A stretch of DNA of 64,000 bases from Entomortierella parvispora. Lineage: Eukaryota; Mortierellomycota; Mortierellomycetes; Mortierellales; Mortierellaceae. Position numbers and translations under genes: made by a program. The notes beneath the pieces are model-generated. The model was given only the letters and a program-made list of their open reading frames with translations, was not told the origin of the DNA and made no database searches. Of this stretch, positions 54,843 to 64,000 are shown one piece after another; the first letter of the stretch is position 1; the number at the start of each line of letters is the position of its first letter. The stretch lies in assembly GCA_963573315.1 (NCBI GenBank), contig OY752148.1:1107263-1171262 (forward strand), given 5' to 3'.

Positions 54843-55394
54843 TCAAACTCTTGTGTATTCAAGATCCTCGTGCAAACTCAAATGAAACTCGATCCGATCC
54901 AAAGTGACCTTGGCAAACCGCGCCAATGATCTTAACACATCCGCCTTCTTGTCACGCACCATGTCCTCGCAGACTTCATCATCTCCGTGATCACTGCCGT
55001 TGTAGCTATTGCCGCCCTTTATCTTGTAAAGGACACTCTCGACGATCAAAGGTGCCCCTTGCCGAATGACCGCAATGGAGCGCAGTTGCGATCGGGCATA
55101 GCTGTTTTCGTAATCTATTTTGATGTCCAGTTCGAGGACGTGACGCCGATGCGCCTCGTCCAAAAGCAGGCCAGAAGACATGTTCTGGAGCATGATGGCC
55201 CGGGTAATTGCTCCTCGAACCACATCTAGCACCTTGGAGCGTTCCCGCGGAAGGTCATCAAAAAGACCCTCGAATTCCAAGACGTCGATCATCCGTGAGA
55301 GAGGATGGTGGTCCGGAAGATGGGGTTGGATTGTGAGATCGAGAGGACAGGCCCTATACTTTATGGTTCTCGACACAGACATAGAGCGAAACAT
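54843..55394 (-). CDS. hypothetical protein, 183 aa
   Basis: A clean frame with ATG at 55394 and a coding-like composition. It is mostly hydrophilic with a mixed alpha/beta pattern: MIDVLEFEGLFDDLPRERSK (about 35-55), a central RHVLELDIKIDYENSYARSQ segment, an acidic Gly/Asp/Ser loop (about 125-140) and a C-terminal helix ending HLSLHEDLEYTRV. No signal peptide, membrane segment or known motif is seen. It could be complete; an upstream exon is possible because the Met is preceded by open sequence. Confidence 0.55.
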   Translation of the reverse strand: MFRSMSVSRTIKYRACPLDLTIQPHLPDHHPLSRMIDVLEFEGLFDDLPRERSKVLDVVRGAITRAIMLQNMSSGLLLDEAHRRHVLELDIKIDYENSYARSQLRSIAVIRQGAPLIVESVLYKIKGGNSYNGSDHGDDEVCEDMVRDKKADVLRSLARFAKVTLDRIEFHLSLHEDLEYTRV

Positions 55395-55811
55395 GGCGGA
55401 AAGGCGTTGGAATAGAGCAAATATCGAGTCTTGCTCATACCAAAAGAGAATATGACAAAAGAGAATAATGTCTATTTCGCCGCAAAGATTTCGATTTCTA
55501 TATGGGTTGGACTGGGGTAATGAAAGCGCACTCGAACTACAGAAAAGATCATGGAAGGGAGGAGGGGGGTGCTTTTACCACTTTACAGCATCTCGGACTA
55601 CATCAAGGTTGAGTCGCCTTTTTGAGTGTTGAGGTCTCGACTGCGTGAGAATCACTGGAGTTTCACGACTTGAATTTTCTGTATGTACGTGATGTGCCTC
55701 AATCTCAAATGTTGATTGAGCTTGATGTTACTTACTACATCAGGCATCTCTCATCGAAAGCAGGGTTCCTCTTTTCCTTTTCTCCCAAGTCCCAGGTATC
55801 TTTCCTTTATC
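55395..55811. other. divergent spacer between two hypothetical genes
   Basis: 417 bases with start codons pointing away from each other. A CCCAG acceptor just before the ATG at 55812 hints at a leader intron. No other feature seen. Confidence 0.45.
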
Positions 55812-56630
55812 ATGGAGTCAAACTCGTTCTCGGTGGATCTCTGTCGATCCGACAACCGCGTTGACTCCCCTGAAGCTGAGTGCAACATCTCAAACTTCAG
55901 CTTTGCAAACTACGTCTCTGATCAACCACCCAGCTTCGGTCTCGACCTCTCCGATACTGTCGCTGGCGGTATGATTGACCATAACCAGCTCAAAGTCTCT
56001 GCTTCTCCATCTGTTACGGCCTTCTCTTATAACGGCGACGTTGTCCAAGAAGTCTGCGTTGACAGAGAAGTCGTCTTTCCCGGCGACCCAATTTCTGTCT
56101 CCATCACAGCCCAAGCTAACGAAAGTCCAGTCACCGAATCCAACAAGAGCCAATCTAGCCCCGCACTTCGAAGGCTCAGAGAGACCCATTCCAGCCTCTA
56201 TGGATTCAAGGCCCAGGATCGAGTCCAAACCAACGCCCGGACTGCATTTGCAAAGGAATCCAGTTCCAGGAACGACCTTGTCCCTCAGACTGTTATAGCA
56301 GCAGGGAATCAAGCCAAGACCGCAGCCACTGTGGCCGCCGCCACATTATCCTCGACAGATCTTGCGAAGGCATATCCGGGCACGAATTCGTTGCAGAAAC
56401 TGCGAGATTGGACCAGCCATGCGCAATCAGCCTTGGAGAGCGAGATTACGAGGTCCGCAGATCTCACAAAGTTGAAGAGGGAAGCCGTTCAAACGATCTC
56501 CCTTCTGAAAAATGCTGTCGCATGGTCTTTGGAACTGGAGGATGAGCTAAAACGACTGCAAAAGGAAATCGAGGATCTGGAAGAGGGTCTGGAGACTCTT
56601 CCCAGGAGAGATCCGGGACAGACACGCTAA
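55812..56630 (+). CDS. hypothetical protein, 272 aa, C-terminal coiled coil
   Basis: Start chosen at ATG 55812 (MESNSFSVDLCRSDNRVDSP); the frame is open for 32 more codons upstream but that part looks like leader sequence. The N-terminal 180 residues are Ser/Ala/Val-rich and probably disordered. From about 190 a helical region begins (LQKLRDWTSHAQSALESEIT), and residues 225-265 form a strong coiled coil (AWSLELEDELKRLQKEIEDL). The layout resembles small structural adaptor subunits, such as kinetochore or spindle proteins, but there is no specific match. No intron needed. Confidence 0.6.
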   Translation: MESNSFSVDLCRSDNRVDSPEAECNISNFSFANYVSDQPPSFGLDLSDTVAGGMIDHNQLKVSASPSVTAFSYNGDVVQEVCVDREVVFPGDPISVSITAQANESPVTESNKSQSSPALRRLRETHSSLYGFKAQDRVQTNARTAFAKESSSRNDLVPQTVIAAGNQAKTAATVAAATLSSTDLAKAYPGTNSLQKLRDWTSHAQSALESEITRSADLTKLKREAVQTISLLKNAVAWSLELEDELKRLQKEIEDLEEGLETLPRRDPGQTR

Positions 56631-57583
56631 ACAATGGCAAAGGGTTCGATGAGGGATACAGAAACAAGGCAAGTCTCCGGTGAAAACAGGCTTATCTCGC
56701 CCGATCCTTCCAATATCTCTCTATGTGGGTGTCTATCAACCTGCGATACCATGTCATACATGGCCCATCCATTCGCTCAGTTCCATTCTCCAAAAGCATT
56801 CAAAGAAATACGATAAATGGCTAAAATTCGGTTATTGTATTGTCGAAAATGAGAATGAGGAACGATCCTTCTTGTCGCTTTTTGCTCTTGGTCTATGATG
56901 ATGTTGATGGTGCTGATGACTCGGTGTTTGCGTTTTGGTCGACGATATGGCTAGGCAGCTTGATGTCTGAAAAGTCGTCCTGACGAACAGCCATGATCGA
57001 GTAAGCGTCTATTTTACAAATGGATAGCAAAACAGTCAACATGTTGTGATTCATTCTTCGAATAGTCCATTCAATTTTGCTTCAGCCTCGCTATCTGGAC
57101 ATCAAATCGGGGAATTGACCAAAGGAAAGAAAGAAAGAAAGAAAAGAACGTTGCGTACAGACGGTGCCGCAGAAGGCAATGAGACCAAGACCGGTAAGAG
57201 TGTTCCTGACACGGAATGGGGCGGTGGCACGCTCGAGAGCGGGAGAGCGCTTGAAGCCCTTCTCGTAGTATGATGTTGGCTTGGGGAAGATCATTTATGA
57301 TGTAATGGATGCTAAGGTCGGAAGAAGTGATCAAAACGAAAAAGCGGGAAATGCTCATTCCATGAAAGGCGGATCCGATCGAGAATGCATGCGGAGGTCC
57401 CCACTTAAGGGTATAATCTAAGTGTCTGACCGTTGTGGAGATGCATTCACGCATGCATGCATGGAACTTTTCTTACCTCTCATTCCTCTTGCCGACCGTT
57501 TACACTTTCGTTCATACTCATCCTCACGTTCTAAAGAAAAAAAAAATCTTCGATAGTTTTCAACTTATAACGTTTTCATTCCA
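56631..57583. other. intergenic spacer
   Basis: 3' flank of the 272-aa gene and promoter of the BORCS6-like gene. A GAAA repeat lies at about 57124-57145. Short frames (such as 57046-57273) show no domain. A small unrecognised gene cannot be excluded. Confidence 0.45.
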
Positions 57584-58057
57584 ATGCCCATCGGCAACTC
57601 AATACCCATCGACGTCTCCCTACTCGAGGATATCGAGCAGTCGGCCCACCAACTCTCGTCTCAACTTGAAGCTCTCCTCTCCAGTTTACAATCGCAACTT
57701 CGAGCTGTAAGAAGCATCCAAACTCCCCCAGTCTTTCTCCTCCACTCTTTTTGAAGCTTTCTGATCTCTCGCAACCACCATTCCCTTTCAGTTATGGCAC
57801 GTCCTATTTATTAATTGTTGGTCTGATTGATTCGCGTGCACTAGGCAGCTCAAGCAACCCTGGGCTCTGTCAAGGTCTACGAGTCCAGTCTCGTCGACGG
57901 AGTCTGTGGTCAAATTGAGTATTGTGTTCAACAAACCACAGAACTGATTTCAAGGTGCGATGAGATGGACAAGGATATGGCCGCCGTCGCTACGATTGCT
58001 AATCAAATACGTGCCATCAAACAAGCCGTCGATCTCCTCGGTACTACTATCAAGTAG
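57584..58057 (+). CDS. BORCS6-like (BLOC-1-related complex) subunit
   Basis: Exons 57584..57706 and 57845..58057 give 111 aa. The C-terminal half (VYESSLVDGVCGQIEYCVQQ, then ELISRCDEMDKDMAAVATIA and QIRAIKQAVDLLG) matches the coiled-coil core of BORCS6/lyspersin, where a CEELDKSM...AKQIRDIK pattern is conserved. BORC sits on lysosomes/vacuoles and couples them, through Arl8, to kinesin-driven movement. The protein is much shorter than the vertebrate subunit, keeping only the core. It lies tail to tail with ADAT3, 118 bases apart. Confidence 0.75.
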
Positions 58058-58175
58058 AAAACAAGAAGAACGCTCTTACAGAAGTTGCCACCACAAACGC
58101 CACAGCCACAATAACAATGTACTATTATACCCAAGAGTTGTGAATGGGGGCTCACATTTGTATTTGTTTTTTGCT

Positions 58176-59645
58176 TCAGCAATCCAAATTTTCGTTCTCC
58201 AAGGGAGCCCCAGGAGTGACAGCGTCATCTGTGGAATCAGGCAGAGATGGCGCCCAGGTACCAAGGTGCTCGTGTCCGACCTTCTGATATACAAAGAAGT
58301 GATGGTTCAGGTTGGGATGGCTATTGATCTTGTGCACACTCCCCAGTCCACCAGACTTTGTCATCGGGACAGTGTAAAAGACACGACCGACTCTGGAGTG
58401 CACCAATGCCATTGAGCACATCACACAGGGCTCATGGGTCAAATACACATCATATCCCGTGCACAAATAGGCTTTGGATCGCGGCCGCGTTGAGTCTTGG
58501 TCCTCTGTTGAAGTTGATGCTGTTTCTTCATCTGGAGTGGATTCCTTTCCACCGAGCGATTTCCGCTTTTGAGATCCGTCTGTAGTGGAGGGAGATGACT
58601 CTGCCTTTCTTTTTTCGCCAGGGTTCGGTGAGGGCACCATTGTCCTAGTTGTTTCTTCTTTGGGTTCCGATTCTGAGGATGAGATCACAGCCGAGACGGT
58701 AGCACCTGCAAGTTCATGGAAGTGCTCATGGTGATGCTGAGGAGGGTGGCTCAGGCAGGCTTCCCGTTCCCGTTTCGCCACTGCCTCTATGCAGTTCATG
58801 ACCGCGTGGTTCAACATATGTTTTGTGCTTGTTCGGGTATCGCTTGCTGCCGCCAATACGGTCTGAGTCTTTGGATCCACCATCATGGCCATAATAGGGA
58901 GTTCACCTCTTGAGACGGCGTCATGGGTCAGCTTCCAGGCCGATTGGATATGACCCAAGATGACATTTTCCTCTTCTTCCGAGATTTCAGGATGTCTGCA
59001 GGGTTCCAAGGGTTGTCATGCATAGAGCAAAGAATTAGTGTGCGGATCAAACTCCTCCATTCGTCAAGTGCCCACAGAAACGAATCCATAAGAGAAAATA
59101 AGGAGTCAGTTGCTCACCTGTTGGCATCCTCTCTGAATGTGACGGGCCAAGCAGCCCTCCAGGCCTCAAATTGATCGCGAGTCAGAGGTGGAAATCGTGG
59201 GATCCCATGGATCGCGGGGTGAATGATATCAGAGAGACCTGCGGTGGACAGTTTTGAGGTGAGGTCCTGCAATGAAAGGGCAGATTCCTGACAGAGGATA
59301 ATATCTAGCTTTGCGCCTAACGTGTCGACATTGTGATTTTAGTGTTACCGTTTCTTCGACTTTGCTTTGTTTTGTATGTTTCCTGGCCCATGGTGTTCCT
59401 CGGTGAGTGCGAGAAGGGAGGATGAGACAAGGGCAGGTGGACCAGCGTTGAGCCAGGCTTACCTTTGCTCTCGTCCGACTTTCGGATCTGTTTGAGATGA
59501 TCGAGTCCCTGTGTTGGGGGTAGCTGCCCTCGGATGAATCTTGAAGAGAGAAGAGAACATACGAGTTGTTCAAAAAGGAAAAGAGCGGGTCAGCGCACAC
59601 AGGTCGTTTTGTTTCTTCCCGATCAAAACGTCCACCCTCCCGCAT
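58176..59645 (-). CDS. ADAT3: tRNA-specific adenosine deaminase subunit 3 (Tad3/ADAT3)
   Basis: Exons 59563..59645, 59463..59539, 59118..59316 and 58176..58995 sum to 392 aa. The N-terminal region has [15 protein letters not shown] and the family [11 protein letters not shown] segment (about 120). The deaminase domain has HAVMN (about 180), where the catalytic Glu of the HAE motif is replaced by Val as in all Tad3/ADAT3, and the zinc-binding PCVMC (about 312) in [20 protein letters not shown]. With catalytic Tad2/ADAT2 it converts adenosine 34 of tRNA anticodons to inosine. A low-complexity Ser/Glu/Thr insertion of about 80 residues separates the two halves of the deaminase fold. Confidence 0.93.
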
Positions 59646-60568
59646 CCCTCTCTTCCTCTAATCGATCAAGATAGTCCGGAAGAAGGAAAACAAAAGAAAA
59701 CATAAACAGGAAATTGAGTACAGAGCATACTTTAGCGCCTGGCTCGTCTGTCTGGGCTCAATGGTGGCGATATAAACGTTCTCTAAAACAGGAAGATGTG
59801 GTCCGCCGGGGGAGGGCATATTATCGTCAGAGACAAGAATTAATCGTGATAAAAAAAAACAAAATAAAGACCAAAATCAACAAAAACACGCGCAGTGGCT
59901 CCAGGGAAAAGAAAGCCCAGCGGGGATGAAAACAGAAAGCACCGGGACGGGGTGACGGCGAGAACGGATGATGCATGACCAATGAGAATCACGCGGGAGA
60001 GGGGGCGCCATGCATGGTCGTACCAGTCTCGAGAGCACGCGTCTCTGCATCGGGGAGGACCTGGTCCAGCATGGATTCACGAAAGAGAGAGAGAGAGAGA
60101 GAGAGAGGGAGTGGCGTGATGGAATGAAGAGTGGAGATGCATTCATTCAAGAAGGACTGAGAAAGAAAAAAAAAAAAAAAAAAAAAGTCCCAGAACGGCC
60201 AAAGCAAGAACCCCCCACATTCACCCTCAGCAGGTCCGGATACACACAAAAAAACACACACAAGCAAGGGCCAACTACCGACATTGCGCCCAAGCGAATG
60301 AAACTCGTACACATTCACCCACAGGCACATCCGCCGGTATCCGGATAACGGTATACATGTCATTGTTCCCTTGTTCCTTGCACGCCATTGAATAAATACT
60401 CGGGTCCTCTTTCTTGTTCTCCGCTGCATTCCCATCCCTCCCTTCTCTCTTCTTCTCTCTTGTCTTCTCCTCTCTCCACTCTTCTGTCTCCACTCTTCTC
60501 GTTTCTCCTCTCTTTGCTCCATTCAAGTCATTCCTTCATTCGTTCCTTCCTTCGTTCCTTCATTCTCA
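59646..60568. promoter_or_regulatory. divergent spacer, ADAT3 / GALT
   Basis: 923 bases between start codons. It contains a (GA)n run at about 60084-60105, an A21 run near 60166-60186 and a strongly pyrimidine-rich GALT leader from 60400. No gene recognised. Confidence 0.55.
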
Positions 60569-62147
60569 ATGCCCGCACCAATGGCGCCTTCATTCGACTT
60601 CAACCACCACTCCCACCGCAGGTTCAACCCTCTCACCAACTCCTGGGTCCTCTGTTCTCCGCATCGCACACAACGGCCCTGGCAGGGCAAAGAGGAGGAC
60701 GACGATACTGCTAACACCCGGCCCTCGTACGATCCTTCATGCTACCTCTGCCCCAACAATACGAGGGCCACTGCGGGCGCGATCCAGAACCCTGATTACA
60801 AGGACACCTTTGTCTTTGAGAACGATTTCCCTGCTGTACGACAAGATCAACCTCAATTGGGTAACACATCTTGTCTTTTTTTATATATTTTCTGTCATTT
60901 TTGTGATGTTGGGGAGGGGCGATTGCTCTTTCATTTACTTGAGCACAAAATACTGTACACATTTGGCAATGTTGTAGTCGTATATACTCACACGTTTGAC
61001 TCGTGTCATTTTTAGATGCAATGACCCAGGAAGCCGGCAACCCACTGTTGCAGGTCGAGTCGGTCCGGGGGAAATGTCACGTCATCTGCTTCTCACCTTT
61101 GCACGACAAGACGCTGGCAGACATGACCGAGCTCGAGATCTTGCCCGTCATTCAAGCCTGGATCTCGACCTATGAAACTTTGAGAAAGACTGAATTCATC
61201 AATCATGTTCAAATCTTTGAGAACAAGGGTGCCATCATGGGTTGCTCCAACCCACATCCACACGGTCAGGTCTGGTCCACAGAGGATATCCCCCAGGAGA
61301 CGGCGCAGGAACTGAAGAATATGGGTGTCTACAAGGAGAAATACCATCGCTGCATGTTGTGTGATTATGTCAAGACAGAGACAAAGACCCCATGCGCCAT
61401 CTCATTAGCCACAAAGGCGACAACGACAGCGGACGGGATCAATGGCTTTTCCAATGGCTACTCCAATGGCTACTCCAATGGCTACTGCAATGGCTCCGCT
61501 CACCGAAATGGCCTCTCTAACGGATCCGCCGTGCACACAGCCTCGGCTGCCACTAAAACAGCAACCACGCCGGATGGATCTAGAGTCGTGTGCGAAAACG
61601 CCAGTTTTCTATGCGTGGTCCCGTTCTGGGCCACTTGGCCCTTTGAAACCTTGGTTCTTTCCAAATCTCATCTCGCACGACTTTCGGACATGTCCCCAGA
61701 ACAAACAAAGGATCTCGCTAATATCCTAAGACGAATTACCTGTCGGTACGACAACCTCTTCAAATGCTCCTTCCCATACTCGATGGGCGTCCATCAGGCT
61801 CCTACCAACGGAGACATGGAGCAGGAAGCCCTGTCTCATTTGCATTTGCACTTTTACCCTCCTTTGCTGAGAAGTGCAACCGTGAAGAAGTTCTTGGTTG
61901 GGTAAGAACAATGACCGTCCTCCTCCTCCTCCTAGAGCCCTCTTTCCCTTTGGGCAAACATGTCCCCTTTTATGCTTTGTTTTCATGGTCACCTTTTCTT
62001 TGCCAATTACTAATTGACCTCTATCTTGCAATGTTCCTTCGTAGCTTTGAACTTCTTGGTCAAGCCCAGCGTGATCTGACCCCAGAACAAGCGGCCAAAC
62101 GTCTGGCCGATTGCTCAGAAGTCCATTACAAGATCAAGAAGGCATAG
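60569..62147 (+). CDS. GAL7: galactose-1-phosphate uridylyltransferase
   Basis: Exons 60569..60860, 61016..61901 and 62045..62147 give 426 aa. The N-terminus has [20 protein letters not shown] and a zinc-site-like CYLCPNN. The active-site HPHPHGQ lies at about 177-183 ([10 protein letters not shown]), with the uridylylated His as its second-last His. C-terminal HLHLHFYPP completes the fold. It exchanges UMP between UDP-glucose and galactose-1-phosphate in the Leloir pathway in the cytosol. It is longer than usual because of an insertion at about 230-290 that contains tandem NGYS units and Thr/Ala-rich sequence, placed after CMLCDYVK. Confidence 0.97.
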
Positions 62148-62495
62148 TCCAAAAAAAAAAAAAAAAAATACAGGTGCATCCATTAAAACCTGCATCATTT
62201 CAAGCATTCTTGCTATTTTTTTTTTTGTTATTACTGCTGTCTTGAAGTTACAAGGAGGCGCTACCTACACGAAAAGAAAAAAAAACGAAAGAAAGAAAGA
62301 AAAATACAGTTGGATCTCGGGAGCACCATGGGCTGGAAACAAGCAAAGCAATATGAGAAGATTGGAATATGAATCAAGAGACTATGAAGGAAAGTGAACA
62401 TGGAAGAAATGAGCAAGTTGTAAGAGATAGGAAAGAAATGTGAACTGTTAATTCGCTAGTCTTCGATCGGTTGTCTTCGATCGGGTGTCATTCCT
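62148..62495. other. convergent 3' flanks
   Basis: A18 and T runs follow the GALT stop; a GAAA-type repeat lies at about 62280-62305 and a CTTCGATCGG direct repeat at about 62461-62484. No gene seen. Confidence 0.55.
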
Positions 62496-64000
62496 TTATA
62501 ACGCTTCGCTGGCGGAGGCGTCGACGGTTGGGCACTGACTTGGTTGATTGTTTCCCTGCACCTCTGGAACATGGAGCCTCTCGACAACTGCCTCGCGCTG
62601 TTGGGCTTTCAACACTGAGGCATAACTGAACATTGGAGGCGTGGGAGTGACATTCATCTTGTATAGAAAAGCTGTCTTCTCCAGAATCTCTGGGCCATGG
62701 CATGACTCGCGACTTGCCATCTCAACTCTTGACAATCCGGCAAGACCTGTGTCGATTTGTGTCCCGGTTTGGTTTTGATGTCGTTGAGATTGTAGCCTTT
62801 TATCCTGAATCGACTGCCGTTGTACTGCTATTTTGAGAGCAGGCAAGCTATGGAGAACGGTAATAGGAGCAGGACCAGTCAATATCTTGCTGCTCCATTA
62901 TTGCAGCAAGCCGATCTTTTAGTTAACGAAGGTTACCCTGACTTTGAATCCCGTAATGGTATCGGCGGGGAGTCAGAGGCCTCCGATTTCACTTCAGTTG
63001 GGTATTCTACTCCTAATGGATCAACTGTCGGAACTTGCTTCGACGGCCCCCAGCTTATATTGGAAGTTGCACCTATTGATTTCCAAAGTACGGTCTGTTA
63101 ACAAAGACAGTGCATATGACGTTGCGCTATTGCATATCAAGGCAATACCTTCGGCACCAGTATTTTTTAACACGGGTGTTGAACTAGTTGCCGTTGGAAG
63201 AGGCGGGAAGCTTTCGTTCTTGAAGGGTGTAGCATGTCTTGAAGTAGTGGGAGGAAATGCGTTGGCTACATTGACCGGAAAAAAAGGAAAAAGCCAGAGT
63301 CAGTGTACTGCGCTGAAACGGATACCACACAATTACATATTAACGTGCCTTTGCTTTTCGTTCCTTTCTCACCATTTCGTCTAGAGGCGCTTTGAACGCG
63401 ATTCTCTAGGCCGATCGGTTTGGATAGCCTGGCGCCTGACTTGGCGTTGGAGGTATCCCGAGTAATTTTTTCCTTGGATATCTGCTCTGATGCTTCAATA
63501 CCAGTTTTGTTCACACTAGGCGGTAGTCCATGAATGTGAGAAGATTGTTCTGGGTCACTGTTGGCGACGAGACTGGTGTTTTCTCTTGATCTTGGTACAT
63601 CGGAAGAAAGTTCTGGTAGGGATTCTTGTGGCTGATATTGTTGGGGATACTGCTTTTGCGGTGCCAAATGAGATTGTCGTTGTCGCTGACTGAGTTGGGA
63701 TGGTCTTTCTTGGTTGAGGGTCTGATGTGAAGGGCGAGTGTTCTTCTTTGGTGCTCTTCTCCTCGATTTGTCATTCGTTTCTGCAGCTGGAGTGTTAGAA
63801 AAAGAGATCCCCGAATGAACATCGCTCTCTTCTCCCTGCCGCACGCGCTGTCGCGAGGATGTCAGTGAGTTCTGTCGTAAACCAGGGGCTTGCACTCCAA
63901 GTTGATGAGAAGATTGGCCACTGTTGGCGTAATCGCCGCCCTGGACATCACCTTGGAGCAATTCATGCAGTTCAAAATGACGCCAAGACTCTGAAATGTT
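62496..64000 (-). CDS. unknown protein, 3' part of a gene cut by the window edge
   Basis: Four exons can be joined in frame: 63373..64000 (open to the edge), 63149..63265, 62937..63072 and 62496..62847, all with GT-AG introns and compatible phases. The product is hydrophilic and probably disordered: Gln/Ser/Pro-rich at the left of the frame (SRRRAPKKNTRPSHQ), then short conserved-looking motifs NESFPPLPTATSS, NISWGPSKQVPTVDP and PPMFSYASVLKAQQ. FPPLP and SYASVLK-type motifs occur as short linear binding motifs in RNA-metabolism proteins, but I cannot name the family. The N-terminal domain that would identify it is outside the window. Confidence 0.65.

Overview
The window is nuclear DNA of a filamentous, early-diverging fungus, most probably Mortierellomycotina (Mortierella/Linnemannia-like). 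Genes carry short GT-AG introns (about 65-130 nt, a few up to 720 nt) and mitochondrial leaders, and the set includes NEDD1, BORCS6, RBM26/27 and a sphingolipid delta-4 desaturase. The bacterial-looking NRPS with a dual epimerisation/condensation domain also fits what is known of Mortierella. This assignment is inference; no rRNA or other direct marker is present.

Region 1 (1-13.6 kb) is accessory DNA. A tRNA-Trp is followed by a broken Crinkler-like (CRN) effector fragment. Next is a two-module NRPS (A-T-C-A-T-TE, minus strand) whose last codons are read antisense across the Crinkler fragment. A 2.2 kb divergent spacer with a polypyrimidine tandem repeat separates the NRPS from a full-length ABCC (MRP-type) exporter on the plus strand. 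NRPS plus exporter look like a minimal peptide biosynthesis and export locus. The two A domains are a recent near-identical internal duplication that differs mainly around the substrate pocket.

Region 2 (13.8-25 kb) is mostly on the minus strand. It holds an uncharacterised membrane-protein gene with an exon-phase problem, an AlkB-family dioxygenase with CUE-like and GRF zinc-finger regions, a lysine/serine-rich Rieske protein, a 127-aa protein with a 23-nt exon, the delta-4 desaturase DES1, a ZZ zinc-finger protein, a small ORF, and a secreted peptide precursor with a Kex2-type site and a two-cysteine C-terminal peptide.

Region 3 (25.7-64 kb) is a dense housekeeping block: 2-Cys peroxiredoxin, IMP3, NEDD1, HPP membrane protein, MCUR1/CCDC90-family protein, poly(A)-binding protein, BCKDK/PDK-type mitochondrial kinase, malate dehydrogenase, RBM26/27-like RNA-binding protein, PPR protein, a cysteine-rich secreted protein, two unknown proteins, BORCS6-like subunit, ADAT3/Tad3, galactose-1-phosphate uridylyltransferase, and the 3' part of an unknown gene cut by the window edge.

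Exon boundaries given below were read by eye from splice sites. For almost every model the exon lengths sum to an intact reading frame, which supports them, but none was checked against transcripts.
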